A DNA stretch of 64,000 nt, from NCBI GenBank assembly GCA_963776205.1, contig CAVZLR010000004.1:186001-250000 (forward strand), written 5' to 3'. The translations under genes were made by a program, and so were the position numbers. Below the pieces are notes generated by a model that worked only from the letters and a program-made list of their open reading frames with translations, did no database searches and was not told where the DNA came from. Source of the DNA: UBA4459 sp963776205. GTDB taxonomy: Bacteria > Bacteroidota > Bacteroidia > Bacteroidales > F082. Of the stretch, positions 45,112 to 54,239 are shown piece by piece (the first letter of the stretch is position 1; each line of letters begins with the position of its first letter).

Positions 45112-47061
45112 TTGAAGTACGGGTTTTTACTTCCGGGAATGATTACGGCCTGCCTCGTGTTTGCACAAAATACACAAGGACAGATGATCTTTGATACATT
45201 GCTACTAAAGGAATTTGAAGTTTTTGCCACCAAAAACGACTATTCCCAAACCATCAAAAGAACCACCATTGATACCTTGGTCAAGTCTGATTTATCAAAT
45301 CTGGATCTTGGAGAATTGCTAGCAGCATACACCCCCGTTTTTATCAAATCATACGGAAGGGGAGCTCTGGCGACAGCATCTTTCCGTGGAACCGGGGCAT
45401 CACATACACAAGTATTGTGGAACGATTTTCAAATCAATTCGCCCATGCTGGGACAGGTGGATTTTTCGCAGATACCGAATGCATTTTTCGATGAGATTGA
45501 ATTGTTTTACGGGGGCGGATCCCTTATGAAATCGAGTGGTGCCCTGGGCGGAAGTGTTGCCTTAAAAAATAGGACATCTCTGAATAATCATTCACAAATC
45601 ATGCTGGAACAAAGCTTCGGAAGTTTCCAATCGGTGGTCACCAATGCAAGTGTTTTGTTTAACGGCAAAAAATTCGCTTCCGATACCCGTTTTTCTTACC
45701 AGGCTTCTGAAAATGATTTCGATTATACCAACACGGCAGTGATTCCAAAAGAAGAAATGACACAAACCAATGCAGCTTTCAGAAATACAGGCTTTACCCA
45801 ACAATTTGTCTATGCGCCATCCGAAGGGCATCAGATCAGTTTTAATACCTGGAACCAGTGGCATGAAAGGGATATTCCGCCTATTATGCCCAATGTACAT
45901 AAAGGAGGCGATCCGCAGGAATATCAAAACGGTTTCTTCAGCCGGAATATATTGGGATGGAATTATTCAAAAAACCAACATCAGATAGTAGTAAAAGCAG
46001 CTTATTTATTTGAAGACCAGAATTATTACCTGAAAACTACCACCAATGCCGATTCGGCAGATGTAGTCACATTGATTGACTCGGAAAACAATACGCAAAG
46101 TGTGGCTATCAAATCGAATTATGAAACTGTTTTTCGGAAAGGATTCGGGTTGACCGTTGGACTGGATATCGATTTCGAAAGCGTAAACTCCAATAACTAT
46201 AATGAAAAAAAAGACCGGAGGACCTATGAATTGTATGCCAACCTGCTGAAAAGCATCCGCGATCGCTTAAAATTCAACCTCCTCATACGTTCTGAAATAG
46301 TTGAAGCGGATTTTCTTCCAATTATGCCTTTGTTCGGTATTAATTATAAGTTATTGAAAAAGGAAAACCTGTTTGTCAGAGCCAGCATTTCAAGAAATTA
46401 CCACCAGCCGTCGCTCAACGATTTATACTGGTATCCGGGCGGCAACGTAACATTGCAGCCGGAAGAAGGACTGGAAACCGAAGGCGGCATCAATTTTATA
46501 AAGACTTTTAATGATCAAATTTCATTGAACGCGGATTTGGGCATCTATGCATCAAGGATAGATAACTGGATCCAATGGGTGCCTTCGGATTTCCGGTATT
46601 GGTCGCCTGAAAATATTGCCGAAGTATTTTCCAGGGGAATCGAATGCTCAGCACATGTAAACGGTTCCGTTAAGAAGTTCAACTATAAGGTATTTGCTGA
46701 ATATGCCTTTACAAAAACGACCAACGAAAGCGAGCAAGCCAAAGAAAACGGCACTTCAGGAACCCAACTTGTTTACATCCCCATGCATTCGTCAAATGGG
46801 TTTATCTATGGCGCTTACCGAGGCTATTATGTAAGCTGGGGTATCAACTACATCGGGGAACGGCTCACCAATAAGAAACCGCTTCCTGCCCATGTGCTGA
46901 ATAATGTGTCAGTAGGTAAAAGATGGTCGGGTAAACGCATGGATGTGGAAGCAAGGTTCAAAATAAATAATTTACTGAACGTCGATTACCAGGCCATCCA
47001 GTGGAGGGCGATGCCTGGAAGAAATTTTGAAATCAATATCCAATTAAAATTAAAAAAGTAA
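45112..47061 (+). CDS. btuB: Vitamin B12 TonB-dependent receptor (BtuB-like)
   Basis: About 650 residues: signal peptide (GMITACLVFAQ), plug domain (ESYGRGALATASFRG-like stretch, ASHTQVLWNDFQIN, IELFYGGGSLMKSSGALGG) and a barrel ending in INIQLKLKK. The cobalamin riboswitch upstream and the BtuG-like lipoprotein one base downstream identify the ligand. The start is uncertain: this frame has only TTG at 45112 or ATG at 45139. An ATG at 45102 lies in another frame, and removing one T from TTTT (45110-45113) would join it to give MNCLKYGFLLP, a better signal peptide. A homopolymer insertion error is likely. Confidence 0.9.
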   Translation: MKYGFLLPGMITACLVFAQNTQGQMIFDTLLLKEFEVFATKNDYSQTIKRTTIDTLVKSDLSNLDLGELLAAYTPVFIKSYGRGALATASFRGTGASHTQVLWNDFQINSPMLGQVDFSQIPNAFFDEIELFYGGGSLMKSSGALGGSVALKNRTSLNNHSQIMLEQSFGSFQSVVTNASVLFNGKKFASDTRFSYQASENDFDYTNTAVIPKEEMTQTNAAFRNTGFTQQFVYAPSEGHQISFNTWNQWHERDIPPIMPNVHKGGDPQEYQNGFFSRNILGWNYSKNQHQIVVKAAYLFEDQNYYLKTTTNADSADVVTLIDSENNTQSVAIKSNYETVFRKGFGLTVGLDIDFESVNSNNYNEKKDRRTYELYANLLKSIRDRLKFNLLIRSEIVEADFLPIMPLFGINYKLLKKENLFVRASISRNYHQPSLNDLYWYPGGNVTLQPEEGLETEGGINFIKTFNDQISLNADLGIYASRIDNWIQWVPSDFRYWSPENIAEVFSRGIECSAHVNGSVKKFNYKVFAEYAFTKTTNESEQAKENGTSGTQLVYIPMHSSNGFIYGAYRGYYVSWGINYIGERLTNKKPLPAHVLNNVSVGKRWSGKRMDVEARFKINNLLNVDYQAIQWRAMPGRNFEINIQLKLKK

Positions 47062-47062
47062 T

Positions 47063-48109
47063 ATGAAAAAATTCGTCTCTTTTGCGATTATGATCGCTGT
47101 TTTATTTGCAGCCTGTAAAAAAGAAGATCCCCAGCCGGAAGAAAGCGGTTTGAAAGATGGTGTTTTTATTGTGAACCAGGGAAATTTTACCGCAGGTAAT
47201 GCCAGTTTATCCTATTTTGAAAGTGCTGCTTCTAATCTTACCAACGATCTTTTTTATGAAGTGAACGATGCACCGCTGGGTGATGTGGCACAAAGCATCA
47301 GCATCGATGGCGATCTGGCATATATCGTTATAAATAATTCAGGGAATATTTATGTAATCGACCGGAAAACAGCCGAATTCAAAGGAAAAATATCGCAGCT
47401 TAACTCCCCGCGGTATTTCCTGAAAATAAATGAGCAAAAAGCCTATGTATCTGACTTAGCAAGTCACAATATTTCAATTGTAAATCCTGAAAGTTTTGAA
47501 TTAACGGGAGCAATAAACGTCAACAGGAGTACCGAAAGTATGGTGCTGATCGGTAATAAAGCATATGTGGCACATTGGTCGGGATATTTGCAGTCAATTA
47601 AAAACAACCAGGTGCTGATCATTGATATTGAAACGGATGCCTTGATCGATTCGATTCATGTAGGCGTGGAGCCGAATAGTATAGTGGTGGATAAAGATCA
47701 GAATCTGTGGGTGTTGTGCAGCGGCGGTTATGATAATGAAGAAATTCCTTCGCTATGGAAAATTAATCCGCAAAATAAAAGCATTATCAAAAAATATGAA
47801 TTTGACGATATCTCCCTCAGCCCTTCAAACCTGGTTTTAAATGGAGCAGCAGATGAATTGATGTATTTGAATAATGGTGTGTACAGCATGTCTGTCGATG
47901 ATGTTGAATTACCCGAAACCCCGATGATTGCTCAGGATGGTAAATACTTTTACGCCCTGGGTGTTGATCCGCAAAATTCGGATATCTATCTTTCCGATGC
48001 GCTGGATTATACTAAAAATGGTCTTGTATTTCGTTATGATCACATTGGCAGTATGCTGGATTCCTTTGAGGTAGGTATTATTCCGGGCGCCTTTGGTTTC
48101 AATTATTAA
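47063..48109 (+). CDS. btuG: BtuG-like surface lipoprotein, beta-propeller cobalamin binder
   Basis: 348 residues: lipoprotein signal MKKFVSFAIMIAVLFAAC (Cys18), then a YncE/DUF5074-like seven-bladed propeller pattern of repeated strands (AYIVINNSGNIYVIDRKT, AYVSDLASHNISIVNPES, AYVAHWSGY, LWVLCSGGYDNEEIP). In Bacteroides the BtuG lipoprotein caps BtuB and captures cobalamin with very high affinity, and this pair has the same order and riboswitch. The gene starts 1 base after btuB. The symbol follows that analogy. Confidence 0.87.
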   Translation: MKKFVSFAIMIAVLFAACKKEDPQPEESGLKDGVFIVNQGNFTAGNASLSYFESAASNLTNDLFYEVNDAPLGDVAQSISIDGDLAYIVINNSGNIYVIDRKTAEFKGKISQLNSPRYFLKINEQKAYVSDLASHNISIVNPESFELTGAINVNRSTESMVLIGNKAYVAHWSGYLQSIKNNQVLIIDIETDALIDSIHVGVEPNSIVVDKDQNLWVLCSGGYDNEEIPSLWKINPQNKSIIKKYEFDDISLSPSNLVLNGAADELMYLNNGVYSMSVDDVELPETPMIAQDGKYFYALGVDPQNSDIYLSDALDYTKNGLVFRYDHIGSMLDSFEVGIIPGAFGFNY

Positions 48110-48126
48110 GATCATACCAAAATCAT

Positions 48127-48134
48127 TATTTTTG
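48127..48134 (+). promoter_or_regulatory. -7 element of the OsmC-like gene
   Basis: TATTTTTG followed by CAC, 20 bases upstream of the ATG at 48154. Confidence 0.5.
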
Positions 48135-48153
48135 CACAAAAATTCTTGCACAT

Positions 48154-48564
48154 ATGAAAGTAAATATCGACTGGTCAGGCAACATGGCCTTTAAAGCGGA
48201 AGTAAATGGCTTTACTTTGAATATTGACGCCGACGAGAAAGTAGGTGGCAAAAATACAGGTCCACGCCCGAAACCGTTGTTACTTGTTGCATTAGGTGGT
48301 TGCACTGGAATGGATGTGGTATCTATTTTAGGAAAAATGCGTGTAATACCTGATGATTTTAACATAGAAATTGATGGGGAACAAACAGAGGAACACCCCA
48401 AATATTATCATAAAATTCATGTAAAGTATATCTTTAAAGGTAAAGACCTGCCTATGGAGAAACTGGAAAAAGCAGTGAATTTATCTCAGGAAAGATATTG
48501 TGGAGTGAATGCCATGCTTGGGAAAGCTGCTGAGATAACGCATGAAATTGTTGTTGAGGATTAA
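48154..48564 (+). CDS. OsmC/Ohr-family peroxiredoxin-like protein
   Basis: 136 residues in the OsmC fold. The first redox Cys is in LVALGGCTGMDVVSIL and the second in LSQERYCGVNAMLGKA, with the family start GNMAFKAEVNGFTLNIDA and KPLLL loop. Members reduce organic hydroperoxides; the short YhfA-like branch is also possible. It has its own -7 element and is convergent with the Nudix gene (11-base gap). Confidence 0.92.
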   Translation: MKVNIDWSGNMAFKAEVNGFTLNIDADEKVGGKNTGPRPKPLLLVALGGCTGMDVVSILGKMRVIPDDFNIEIDGEQTEEHPKYYHKIHVKYIFKGKDLPMEKLEKAVNLSQERYCGVNAMLGKAAEITHEIVVED

Positions 48565-48575
48565 TTTCTAAATTC

Positions 48576-49205
48576 TTAATCGTTAACAATAGAGATCAAT
48601 TCACTCAGCATCATTGCGGTGGCACCCCAGATGATTTCTCCTTGTACAAAATAACAGGGCACCTCGTAAAATTGCCCATCGCGCCCGTTGATGGTCTTGT
48701 ATTGGATCGCATCCTTATGGGTAAGCTCGTTGAGCGACACTTTGATCACCTTTTCAACTTCATAATTGATATTCAATTCCGGTTCAGATGAAATGTATCC
48801 AACAAAAGGGTAAACGTCAAAATTACTTGGTGGAATATAAAGTTTTGAGAGAGATCCAATAATAGATATATCTGTAGATGAAATACCAATTTCCTCAAAG
48901 GTTTCCCTGAGGGCCGTTTCGCGAAGATCCGTATCCGATTTTTCTCTTTTCCCACCCGGAAATGATATCTGCCCGCTGTGCACAGTATCATCAACAGCCC
49001 TTTTGATGATGAGTAAGCCCACATTCCCATTCTGTGGATATAAAAGTGCCAAAACCGCACTTTGTTGTGCATCATCAGGACTTTTTATTTTTTTTAATTC
49101 ATTTAATCGCGTAATAGGGGCCAGGCGCAATTGTATCTCCAAACCGGGCAACGGCTTTTGTAATCTTTTCTTAAGTTGTTCGATAAATGTTTCGAATGCT
49201 TCCAT
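48576..49205 (-). CDS. Nudix hydrolase, CoA pyrophosphatase-like
   Basis: 209 residues from the ATG at 49205 (MEAFETFIEQLKKRLQ). The Nudix box is GGKREKSDTDLRETALRETFEEIG (G-x5-E-x7-REUXEE-xG, starting at GGKREKSD), preceded by SGQISFPGG, the NudL/CoAse signature. It cleaves CoA or related dinucleotides to 3',5'-ADP and phosphopantetheine. A longer frame to 49292 exists, but homologues as I recall begin near MEAF. A -7 match (TACTTTTG, 49219-49212) is very close to this start, so the transcript may be nearly leaderless or the real promoter may lie elsewhere. Confidence 0.87.
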   Translation of the reverse strand: MEAFETFIEQLKKRLQKPLPGLEIQLRLAPITRLNELKKIKSPDDAQQSAVLALLYPQNGNVGLLIIKRAVDDTVHSGQISFPGGKREKSDTDLRETALRETFEEIGISSTDISIIGSLSKLYIPPSNFDVYPFVGYISSEPELNINYEVEKVIKVSLNELTHKDAIQYKTINGRDGQFYEVPCYFVQGEIIWGATAMMLSELISIVND

Positions 49206-49335
49206 AGGCTGCAAAAGTATAACAGATTTCTTGAATTTGTGGTATGTCAAAATATCCTTTAAAAATCTTTTAAACTCCATTTTCAGATACAATTTTTATT
49301 AACTTTGAAGCACATGTTGATCAATTGATAATTTT

Positions 49336-49611
49336 ATGTCAATAAAAGAAAAAACATCATACGCCAACGAAGCTAAAGAGCAACTGCTCGATTTGAAAAG
49401 TTTGATATTGTACAATGATGATCATAATACTTTTGATTATGTGATCGAAGCACTTGTCGATGTGTGTGAACATGATCCGATGCAGGCTGAGAACTGTGCT
49501 TTGATCGCGCATTTTAAAGGAAAGTGCCCTGTAAAAAGTGGCACGGATAAAGAATTAATGCCCTATTACACCGAAATGACAAACCGGGAATTAACAGTTG
49601 AAATAAAATAA
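49336..49611 (+). CDS. clpS: ClpS protease adaptor
   Basis: 91 residues. The N-end-rule adaptor motif is LILYNDDHNTFDYVIEALVDV, with GKCPVKSG and the C-terminal TEMTNRELTVEI strand. ClpS hands substrates with bulky N-terminal residues to ClpAP/ClpCP. TAACTTTG at 49300-49307 is a candidate -7 element. clpA/clpC is not in the window. The NfeD-like gene follows after 3 bases. Confidence 0.93.
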   Translation: MSIKEKTSYANEAKEQLLDLKSLILYNDDHNTFDYVIEALVDVCEHDPMQAENCALIAHFKGKCPVKSGTDKELMPYYTEMTNRELTVEIK

Positions 49612-49614
49612 ACT

Positions 49615-50082
49615 ATGTGGTCTGTAATAATTATCCTGATTTTGGTTGGCCTGTTAATGCTGATATTGGAAGTATTGGTAATTCCCGGATCAGGCATAGC
49701 AGGTATTGTTGGTTTTATTTTAATGGCAGCAGGCATCTGGTTGGCTTATACACGGGAAAGTGTAGAGGCCGGGCATATAACATTAGCGGTAACTCTCGGC
49801 ATTAATTTGATTGGGTTGCTACTGGCATTGCGTTCCAAAACATGGAAAAAAGCCATGCTGGAAACAAAGATTGATGGCAAGGCAAGAACATTAAAGTTGC
49901 TGGACTTGAAAGTCGGTGATAAGGGAAAAACGGTTTCGCGATGTGCTCCAATGGGAAAAGCTGTTTTTTTTGATAAGTTTTTTGAAGTAAGTGCACTTGC
50001 CGAATTTATTGATGAAAACAAGGACATTGAAATCATAAAGATTTCTGGAAATAAGATTTTTATAAAACATTTAAAAGAGTAA
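49615..50082 (+). CDS. NfeD-family membrane protein
   Basis: 155 residues: two or three transmembrane segments (IIILILVGLLMLILEVLVIPGSGIAG, GFILMAAGIWLAYT, ITLAVTLGINLIGLLLAL), then a soluble OB-fold domain (about 95-155: LKVGDKGKTVSRCAPMGKAVF). NfeD proteins work with the flotillin coded next door. It starts 3 bases after clpS and ends 2 bases before floA, so the three genes are one operon. Confidence 0.9.
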   Translation: MWSVIIILILVGLLMLILEVLVIPGSGIAGIVGFILMAAGIWLAYTRESVEAGHITLAVTLGINLIGLLLALRSKTWKKAMLETKIDGKARTLKLLDLKVGDKGKTVSRCAPMGKAVFFDKFFEVSALAEFIDENKDIEIIKISGNKIFIKHLKE

Positions 50083-50084
50083 TT

Positions 50085-51071
50085 ATGGCTAATATTTATG
50101 TAATTATCGCCACCGGTATTGGCGCCATTTTTTTATTATGGTTGTTATTTTATTTCATCCCGGTAGGCTTGTGGTTTACAGCACTGGTTTCAGGCGTGCG
50201 TATATCTCTACTCCAACTTATTTTAATGCGCTGGCGGAAAGTACCTCCAGGGGTTATTGTCACCAGTTTGATTGCTTCCACAAAAGCCGGGCTAAACTTA
50301 AAACGTGATGACCTGGAAGCCCATTTCCTGGCAGGAGGTCATGTACAGGCCGTTGTAAATGCACTCATTTCTGCTGATAAAGCGAATATTGACCTAGATT
50401 TTAAAACGGCTACGGCTATTGATCTGGCCGGACGTAATGTGCTGGAAGCTGTGCAAATGTCGGTGAATCCAAAAGTAATTGACACAAAAAAAGTAGCTGC
50501 AGTTGCCAAAGATGGTATCCAGTTAATTGCAATTGCACGAGTTACTGTCAGGGCAAATATTGAGCAATTAGTAGGTGGTGCCGGTGAAGAAACGGTACTG
50601 GCTCGTGTTGGGGAGGGTATCGTGTCATCTATTGGTTCGGCAGATTCACATAAATCAGTGCTTGAAAACCCTGATAGTATCTCCAAAGTAGTACTTGAGA
50701 AAGGGTTGGATTCGGGTACTGCCTTTGAAATTCTTTCTATTGATATTGCGGATATTGATATCGGTAAGAATATCGGTGCTGCATTGCAAATGGACCAGGC
50801 CAATGCTGATAAGAATATTGCCCAGGCTAAAGCCGAAGAAAGAAGGGCTATGGCCGTAGCCAGTGAACAGGAAATGAAAGCCAAAGCACAGGAAGCCCGT
50901 GCGAATGTGATCCAGGCAGAAGCAGAGATTCCGAAAGCTATTGCTGAGTCATTCAGATCTGGAAACTTGGGGATAATGGACTATTATAAGTTCGAAAATA
51001 TTAAGGCGGATACAAAGATGAGGGACTCCATATCAGAAGGTCCAAGCATCGAAGAGGTTCCCGAGAAATAA
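50085..51071 (+). CDS. floA: Flotillin-like protein FloA
   Basis: 328 residues: a membrane hairpin (residues about 5-40), an SPFH/band-7 domain (KVPPGVIVTSLIASTKAGLNL ... VLARVGEGIVSSIGSA), then an Ala/Glu/Lys coiled coil (QAKAEERRAMAVASEQEMKA). It matches YqfA/FloA, which forms membrane microdomain scaffolds in many bacteria. It follows an NfeD gene, the usual partner, and ends at a strong terminator. Confidence 0.95.
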   Translation: MANIYVIIATGIGAIFLLWLLFYFIPVGLWFTALVSGVRISLLQLILMRWRKVPPGVIVTSLIASTKAGLNLKRDDLEAHFLAGGHVQAVVNALISADKANIDLDFKTATAIDLAGRNVLEAVQMSVNPKVIDTKKVAAVAKDGIQLIAIARVTVRANIEQLVGGAGEETVLARVGEGIVSSIGSADSHKSVLENPDSISKVVLEKGLDSGTAFEILSIDIADIDIGKNIGAALQMDQANADKNIAQAKAEERRAMAVASEQEMKAKAQEARANVIQAEAEIPKAIAESFRSGNLGIMDYYKFENIKADTKMRDSISEGPSIEEVPEK

Positions 51072-51090
51072 TCTTTAAAAATTAAGTTAA

Positions 51091-51128
51091 AACAGCGTTT
51101 GCGATCCTCTTGCAAGCGCTGTTTTTAT
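51091..51128 (+). terminator. Rho-independent terminator after floA
   Basis: AACAGCGTTTGC (51091-51102) pairs with GCAAGCGCTGTT (51112-51123) with one G-U pair, followed by a T-run. Confidence 0.85.
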
Positions 51129-51144
51129 TTGTAATAATAAACAC

Positions 51145-51152
51145 TAACTTTG
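51145..51152 (+). promoter_or_regulatory. -7 element of the relA-like gene
   Basis: TAACTTTG matches TAnnTTTG, 22 bases upstream of the ATG at 51175. Confidence 0.45.
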
Positions 51153-51174
51153 TTAAAAGAGCGTTAGAAATTTG

Positions 51175-53355
51175 ATGGGTATGAGCAAGTCAGAAATACG
51201 GAAAAAGTTAGAGGAGTTACTGCTGAGTGGAAATGGGAATATTACGGATTCTGACAAGGAAAATATTTTACGCGCTTTCGAAATTACCAGCGAAATATAC
51301 ATGGATGAGAAGCTGGTAAACGGCAAAGATTTCATTTACCATAACCTGGAAATAGCCATTATTGCAGTTAAAGAGATCGGCCTCGGACCTACTTCTGCTA
51401 TTTGCTGCATTCTACATAATATCAACCTTAAATCAGAGTACACGCTGGATAAGATCAGAAATGACTTTGGCAATCAAGTGGCGGAGATTATTGAAGGATT
51501 TAATAAACTTACCAACTTGCAAACCGAACGAATTTCCTTCCATTCAGAAGCCTTTAGGACCATGTTTCTTTCGCTGGTTGATGATATGCGAGTTGTGCTG
51601 CTGCATTTAGCGCACCGCTTGTATGATATTCGTAATATTAAATTTCTGGGCCATAGAACAGATCCGGTTATTAATGAGATTAAACACCTGTATATTCCCA
51701 TTGCGCACAGGCTGGGATTGTACATTATTAAATCCGAATTTGAAGAAAGGGTGATGCTGTACGAGCAACCTGTTACTTTTCAGAAAATCGAGAGAAAGAT
51801 CAAGGAAACGAAGGCTAAGCGAGAGGTATATATCCATGATTTTCTGGCACCCATTGAAAGAGAGCTGATCAAACAGGGTGTAGAATTTGACATCAAATGG
51901 CGAACGAAATCAGTACCATCCATATGGGCAAAGATGAAACGTCAAAACGTGGATTTTGAAGAAGTGTACGATCTTTTTGCCATACGTATCGTATTAAAGT
52001 CTAAACTGAAAAAAGAAAAAGAAGTATGCTGGAAAGTATATTCCATTGTTACCAACCTTTATCCACCTGACCCAAAGCGATTGCGTGACTGGATCTCGAC
52101 GCCCAAAGCTAGCGGGTATGAGTCATTGCATACCACGGTAATGGGACCAAATAAAAAATATGTTGAGGTGCAGATACGAACCGAACGGATGGATGATGTT
52201 GCCGAGCGTGGACAGGCAGCTCACTGGGAATACAAGGGTGTGATGAAAAAGAAGAATACGGAGAACTGGTTGTCGCAGGTACGTGATATTTTGGAAAATC
52301 CAGATCAGCTGAAACACGAATTGGCATATAAGTCGAAGGACATCAGTAAAAAGGAGAATATTTTTGTTTTCACACCGAGAGGTGATTTAAAGCAGTTGCC
52401 AGTAGGATCCACTGTTCTTGATTTTGCTTATGAGATACACACAGATGTAGGCTCAAAATGCAGCGGTGCTAAAATTAATGAGCGGGTGGTCCCCATCAGG
52501 TATGAATTGCAGAATGGTGAAAAAGTGGATATTCTGACCACAAAAAACCAGAAACCCAAACTAGATTGGCTGGCTTTTGTTGTGAGCACCAAAGCGCAGG
52601 CTCATATAAAAAGGCAACTTAAAGAACATAAATATCAGGAGGCGGAAATTGGTAAAGAAGTGCTCAACCGAAAATTAAAGAACTGGAAGATCAAAAGCTC
52701 TGAGGACTTGATCAATATGCTGGTAAGACATTATAAAATGGATACCGGGATTGACTTGTATTATATGATAGCTGAAGAGAAGATCGATCTGCTGGAAATA
52801 AAAAGGGTGCTTCAGGAATTTGTAGAAGCAGAACACATCAAGCCAAAGCCAGTCATTCAGCAAAAATCGAAAGAAACCAAACCGGCGGGTGACAAACCTG
52901 AAGATGACATACTTTTTATTGGAGAAAACCTAAAGAATGTAAATTATAGGCTGGCAAAATGTTGTAATCCGATCCCGGGAGATAACGTATTCGGATTTGT
53001 AACGACGCTCGGAAATATCACCATCCATCGTTTAAATTGCCCCAATTCAGCCAGACTGCATGAATTATATGGCTACAGGGTGATGACGGTCAAGTGGATG
53101 CCGTCAAAAGAATCGGCACATTCCCTCATCAATCTTAAAATTTTCGGACGCGATGAATTGGGTGTAGTTGGTTCGATTTCAAAAGTCATTACTGATGATC
53201 TGCGTGTAAATATGCGATCCATCAATTTTAAAACCAAAGGAAAACGCTTTGAAGGCCAGGTTACCGTCATGATCAAAGACCATGAGCATCTGAATCAGCT
53301 TATCTATAAATTAAAAAAGGTACCAGGCGTTGAGCGGGTAATCAGGACCAAGTAG
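51175..53355 (+). CDS. RelA/SpoT homologue with degenerate hydrolase domain, (p)ppGpp synthetase
   Basis: 726 residues from the ATG at 51175. The HD hydrolase region has lost key residues: HD is His81-Asn82, the ED pair is Leu85-Lys86 (CILHNINLKSEYT) and the later DR(L)HN region reads LAHRLYDIRN. The synthetase is intact: RTKSVPSIWAKM, YDLFAIRIVL, SGYESLHTTV, VEVQIRTERMDDVAERG. TGS (IFVFTPRGDLKQLPVGSTV), a CC zinc-finger-like motif (LAKCCNPIPGD) and ACT domains follow. It should make (p)ppGpp on stalled ribosomes but not degrade it, a RelA-like role; a second, bifunctional enzyme is expected elsewhere in the genome. An in-frame ATG at 51181 is an alternative start. Confidence 0.93.
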   Translation: MGMSKSEIRKKLEELLLSGNGNITDSDKENILRAFEITSEIYMDEKLVNGKDFIYHNLEIAIIAVKEIGLGPTSAICCILHNINLKSEYTLDKIRNDFGNQVAEIIEGFNKLTNLQTERISFHSEAFRTMFLSLVDDMRVVLLHLAHRLYDIRNIKFLGHRTDPVINEIKHLYIPIAHRLGLYIIKSEFEERVMLYEQPVTFQKIERKIKETKAKREVYIHDFLAPIERELIKQGVEFDIKWRTKSVPSIWAKMKRQNVDFEEVYDLFAIRIVLKSKLKKEKEVCWKVYSIVTNLYPPDPKRLRDWISTPKASGYESLHTTVMGPNKKYVEVQIRTERMDDVAERGQAAHWEYKGVMKKKNTENWLSQVRDILENPDQLKHELAYKSKDISKKENIFVFTPRGDLKQLPVGSTVLDFAYEIHTDVGSKCSGAKINERVVPIRYELQNGEKVDILTTKNQKPKLDWLAFVVSTKAQAHIKRQLKEHKYQEAEIGKEVLNRKLKNWKIKSSEDLINMLVRHYKMDTGIDLYYMIAEEKIDLLEIKRVLQEFVEAEHIKPKPVIQQKSKETKPAGDKPEDDILFIGENLKNVNYRLAKCCNPIPGDNVFGFVTTLGNITIHRLNCPNSARLHELYGYRVMTVKWMPSKESAHSLINLKIFGRDELGVVGSISKVITDDLRVNMRSINFKTKGKRFEGQVTVMIKDHEHLNQLIYKLKKVPGVERVIRTK

Positions 53356-53411
53356 TGCTTCTGATTTTCAATTCATATTTAAATTCAGAGTGTAGTAGCC
53401 AACCAGCAATC

Positions 53412-54239
53412 CTAATTCAAATCCCTTTTATTTAGAATATAAAATATTGATGACAAATAGAATATGAACCATCCGGTGGCTATTGATAATGCCTTAATGG
53501 ATACATTGTCTTCAATTTCCATAAATACATACCTGCCAAAAGGAACTGAAATTAAATTATTAAGTGCTTTAATCGGAAAAAATTGTGCTATTTCAGGTGC
53601 ATAACCATCTGCAAATACAGGTGCATTGATCATGATTGTAGTTGCTATGGGTTCGAACATCAATGTGTAGAGAAACAATGCAACAATTACGAAACCCGCT
53701 TTTTTAATGATAAGTGACAGCAGGAACGCCAGGGTGCAATAAATAATTACTTCATAAAAGAATACAGCGAGGAATTCCATCTCGTCAAAAATGTATTCAA
53801 TACCCCACACGTGTGAATAAATGGAGCCATTAATAAACCCCAACACAAATATGAATAGTGTGCTGATGGCCGCCATAGTATTGATGAATGACAATTTGCT
53901 GAAAATATACTCTTTCTTACTGATGCCATCTATGATATTCTGCCGTAGCGTATTATAAGTTACATCGTTGTTCACTGAAATAATAACAATAAATGCCAGC
54001 AATACTTTTACAAAAGTCGCCAGGTAAGTAGTGTTTTGCCAGATGTCTGGAAAGTCGTAAATGGGAATGATGGTTGGGTTGATACCTTTAAAGTCGGCCC
54101 CTTCACTTTTCAGCCATTCCAGAAAGAACATGCCCCCGGAAGCAATAACAATCAAAGCCAGCAAGTACATGATTGTCAGTATCCAGAAAACCCGGTAGTT
54201 TCTGATTTTCAGCCATTCCAGTTTTAATACCCTAATCAT
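53412..54239 (-). CDS. ABC-2 type transporter permease
   Basis: 275 residues with about six hydrophobic segments (ILTIMYLLALIVIASGGMFFL, VKVLLAFIVIISVNNDV, MAAISTLFIFVLGFINGSI, VIIYCTLAFLLSLIIKKAG). The layout is that of ABC-2 permeases of the bacteriocin/antibiotic or gliding-protein export type. It overlaps the ATPase gene by 8 bases. It ends the sigma-factor operon. The transported substance is unknown. Confidence 0.9.
   Translation of the reverse strand: MIRVLKLEWLKIRNYRVFWILTIMYLLALIVIASGGMFFLEWLKSEGADFKGINPTIIPIYDFPDIWQNTTYLATFVKVLLAFIVIISVNNDVTYNTLRQNIIDGISKKEYIFSKLSFINTMAAISTLFIFVLGFINGSIYSHVWGIEYIFDEMEFLAVFFYEVIIYCTLAFLLSLIIKKAGFVIVALFLYTLMFEPIATTIMINAPVFADGYAPEIAQFFPIKALNNLISVPFGRYVFMEIEDNVSIKALSIATGWFIFYLSSIFYILNKRDLN

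Noticed and set aside
50339..50884. Open frame of 181 codons opposite floA
   Set aside because: It lies wholly inside the flotillin gene and has the low-complexity composition of an antisense shadow.
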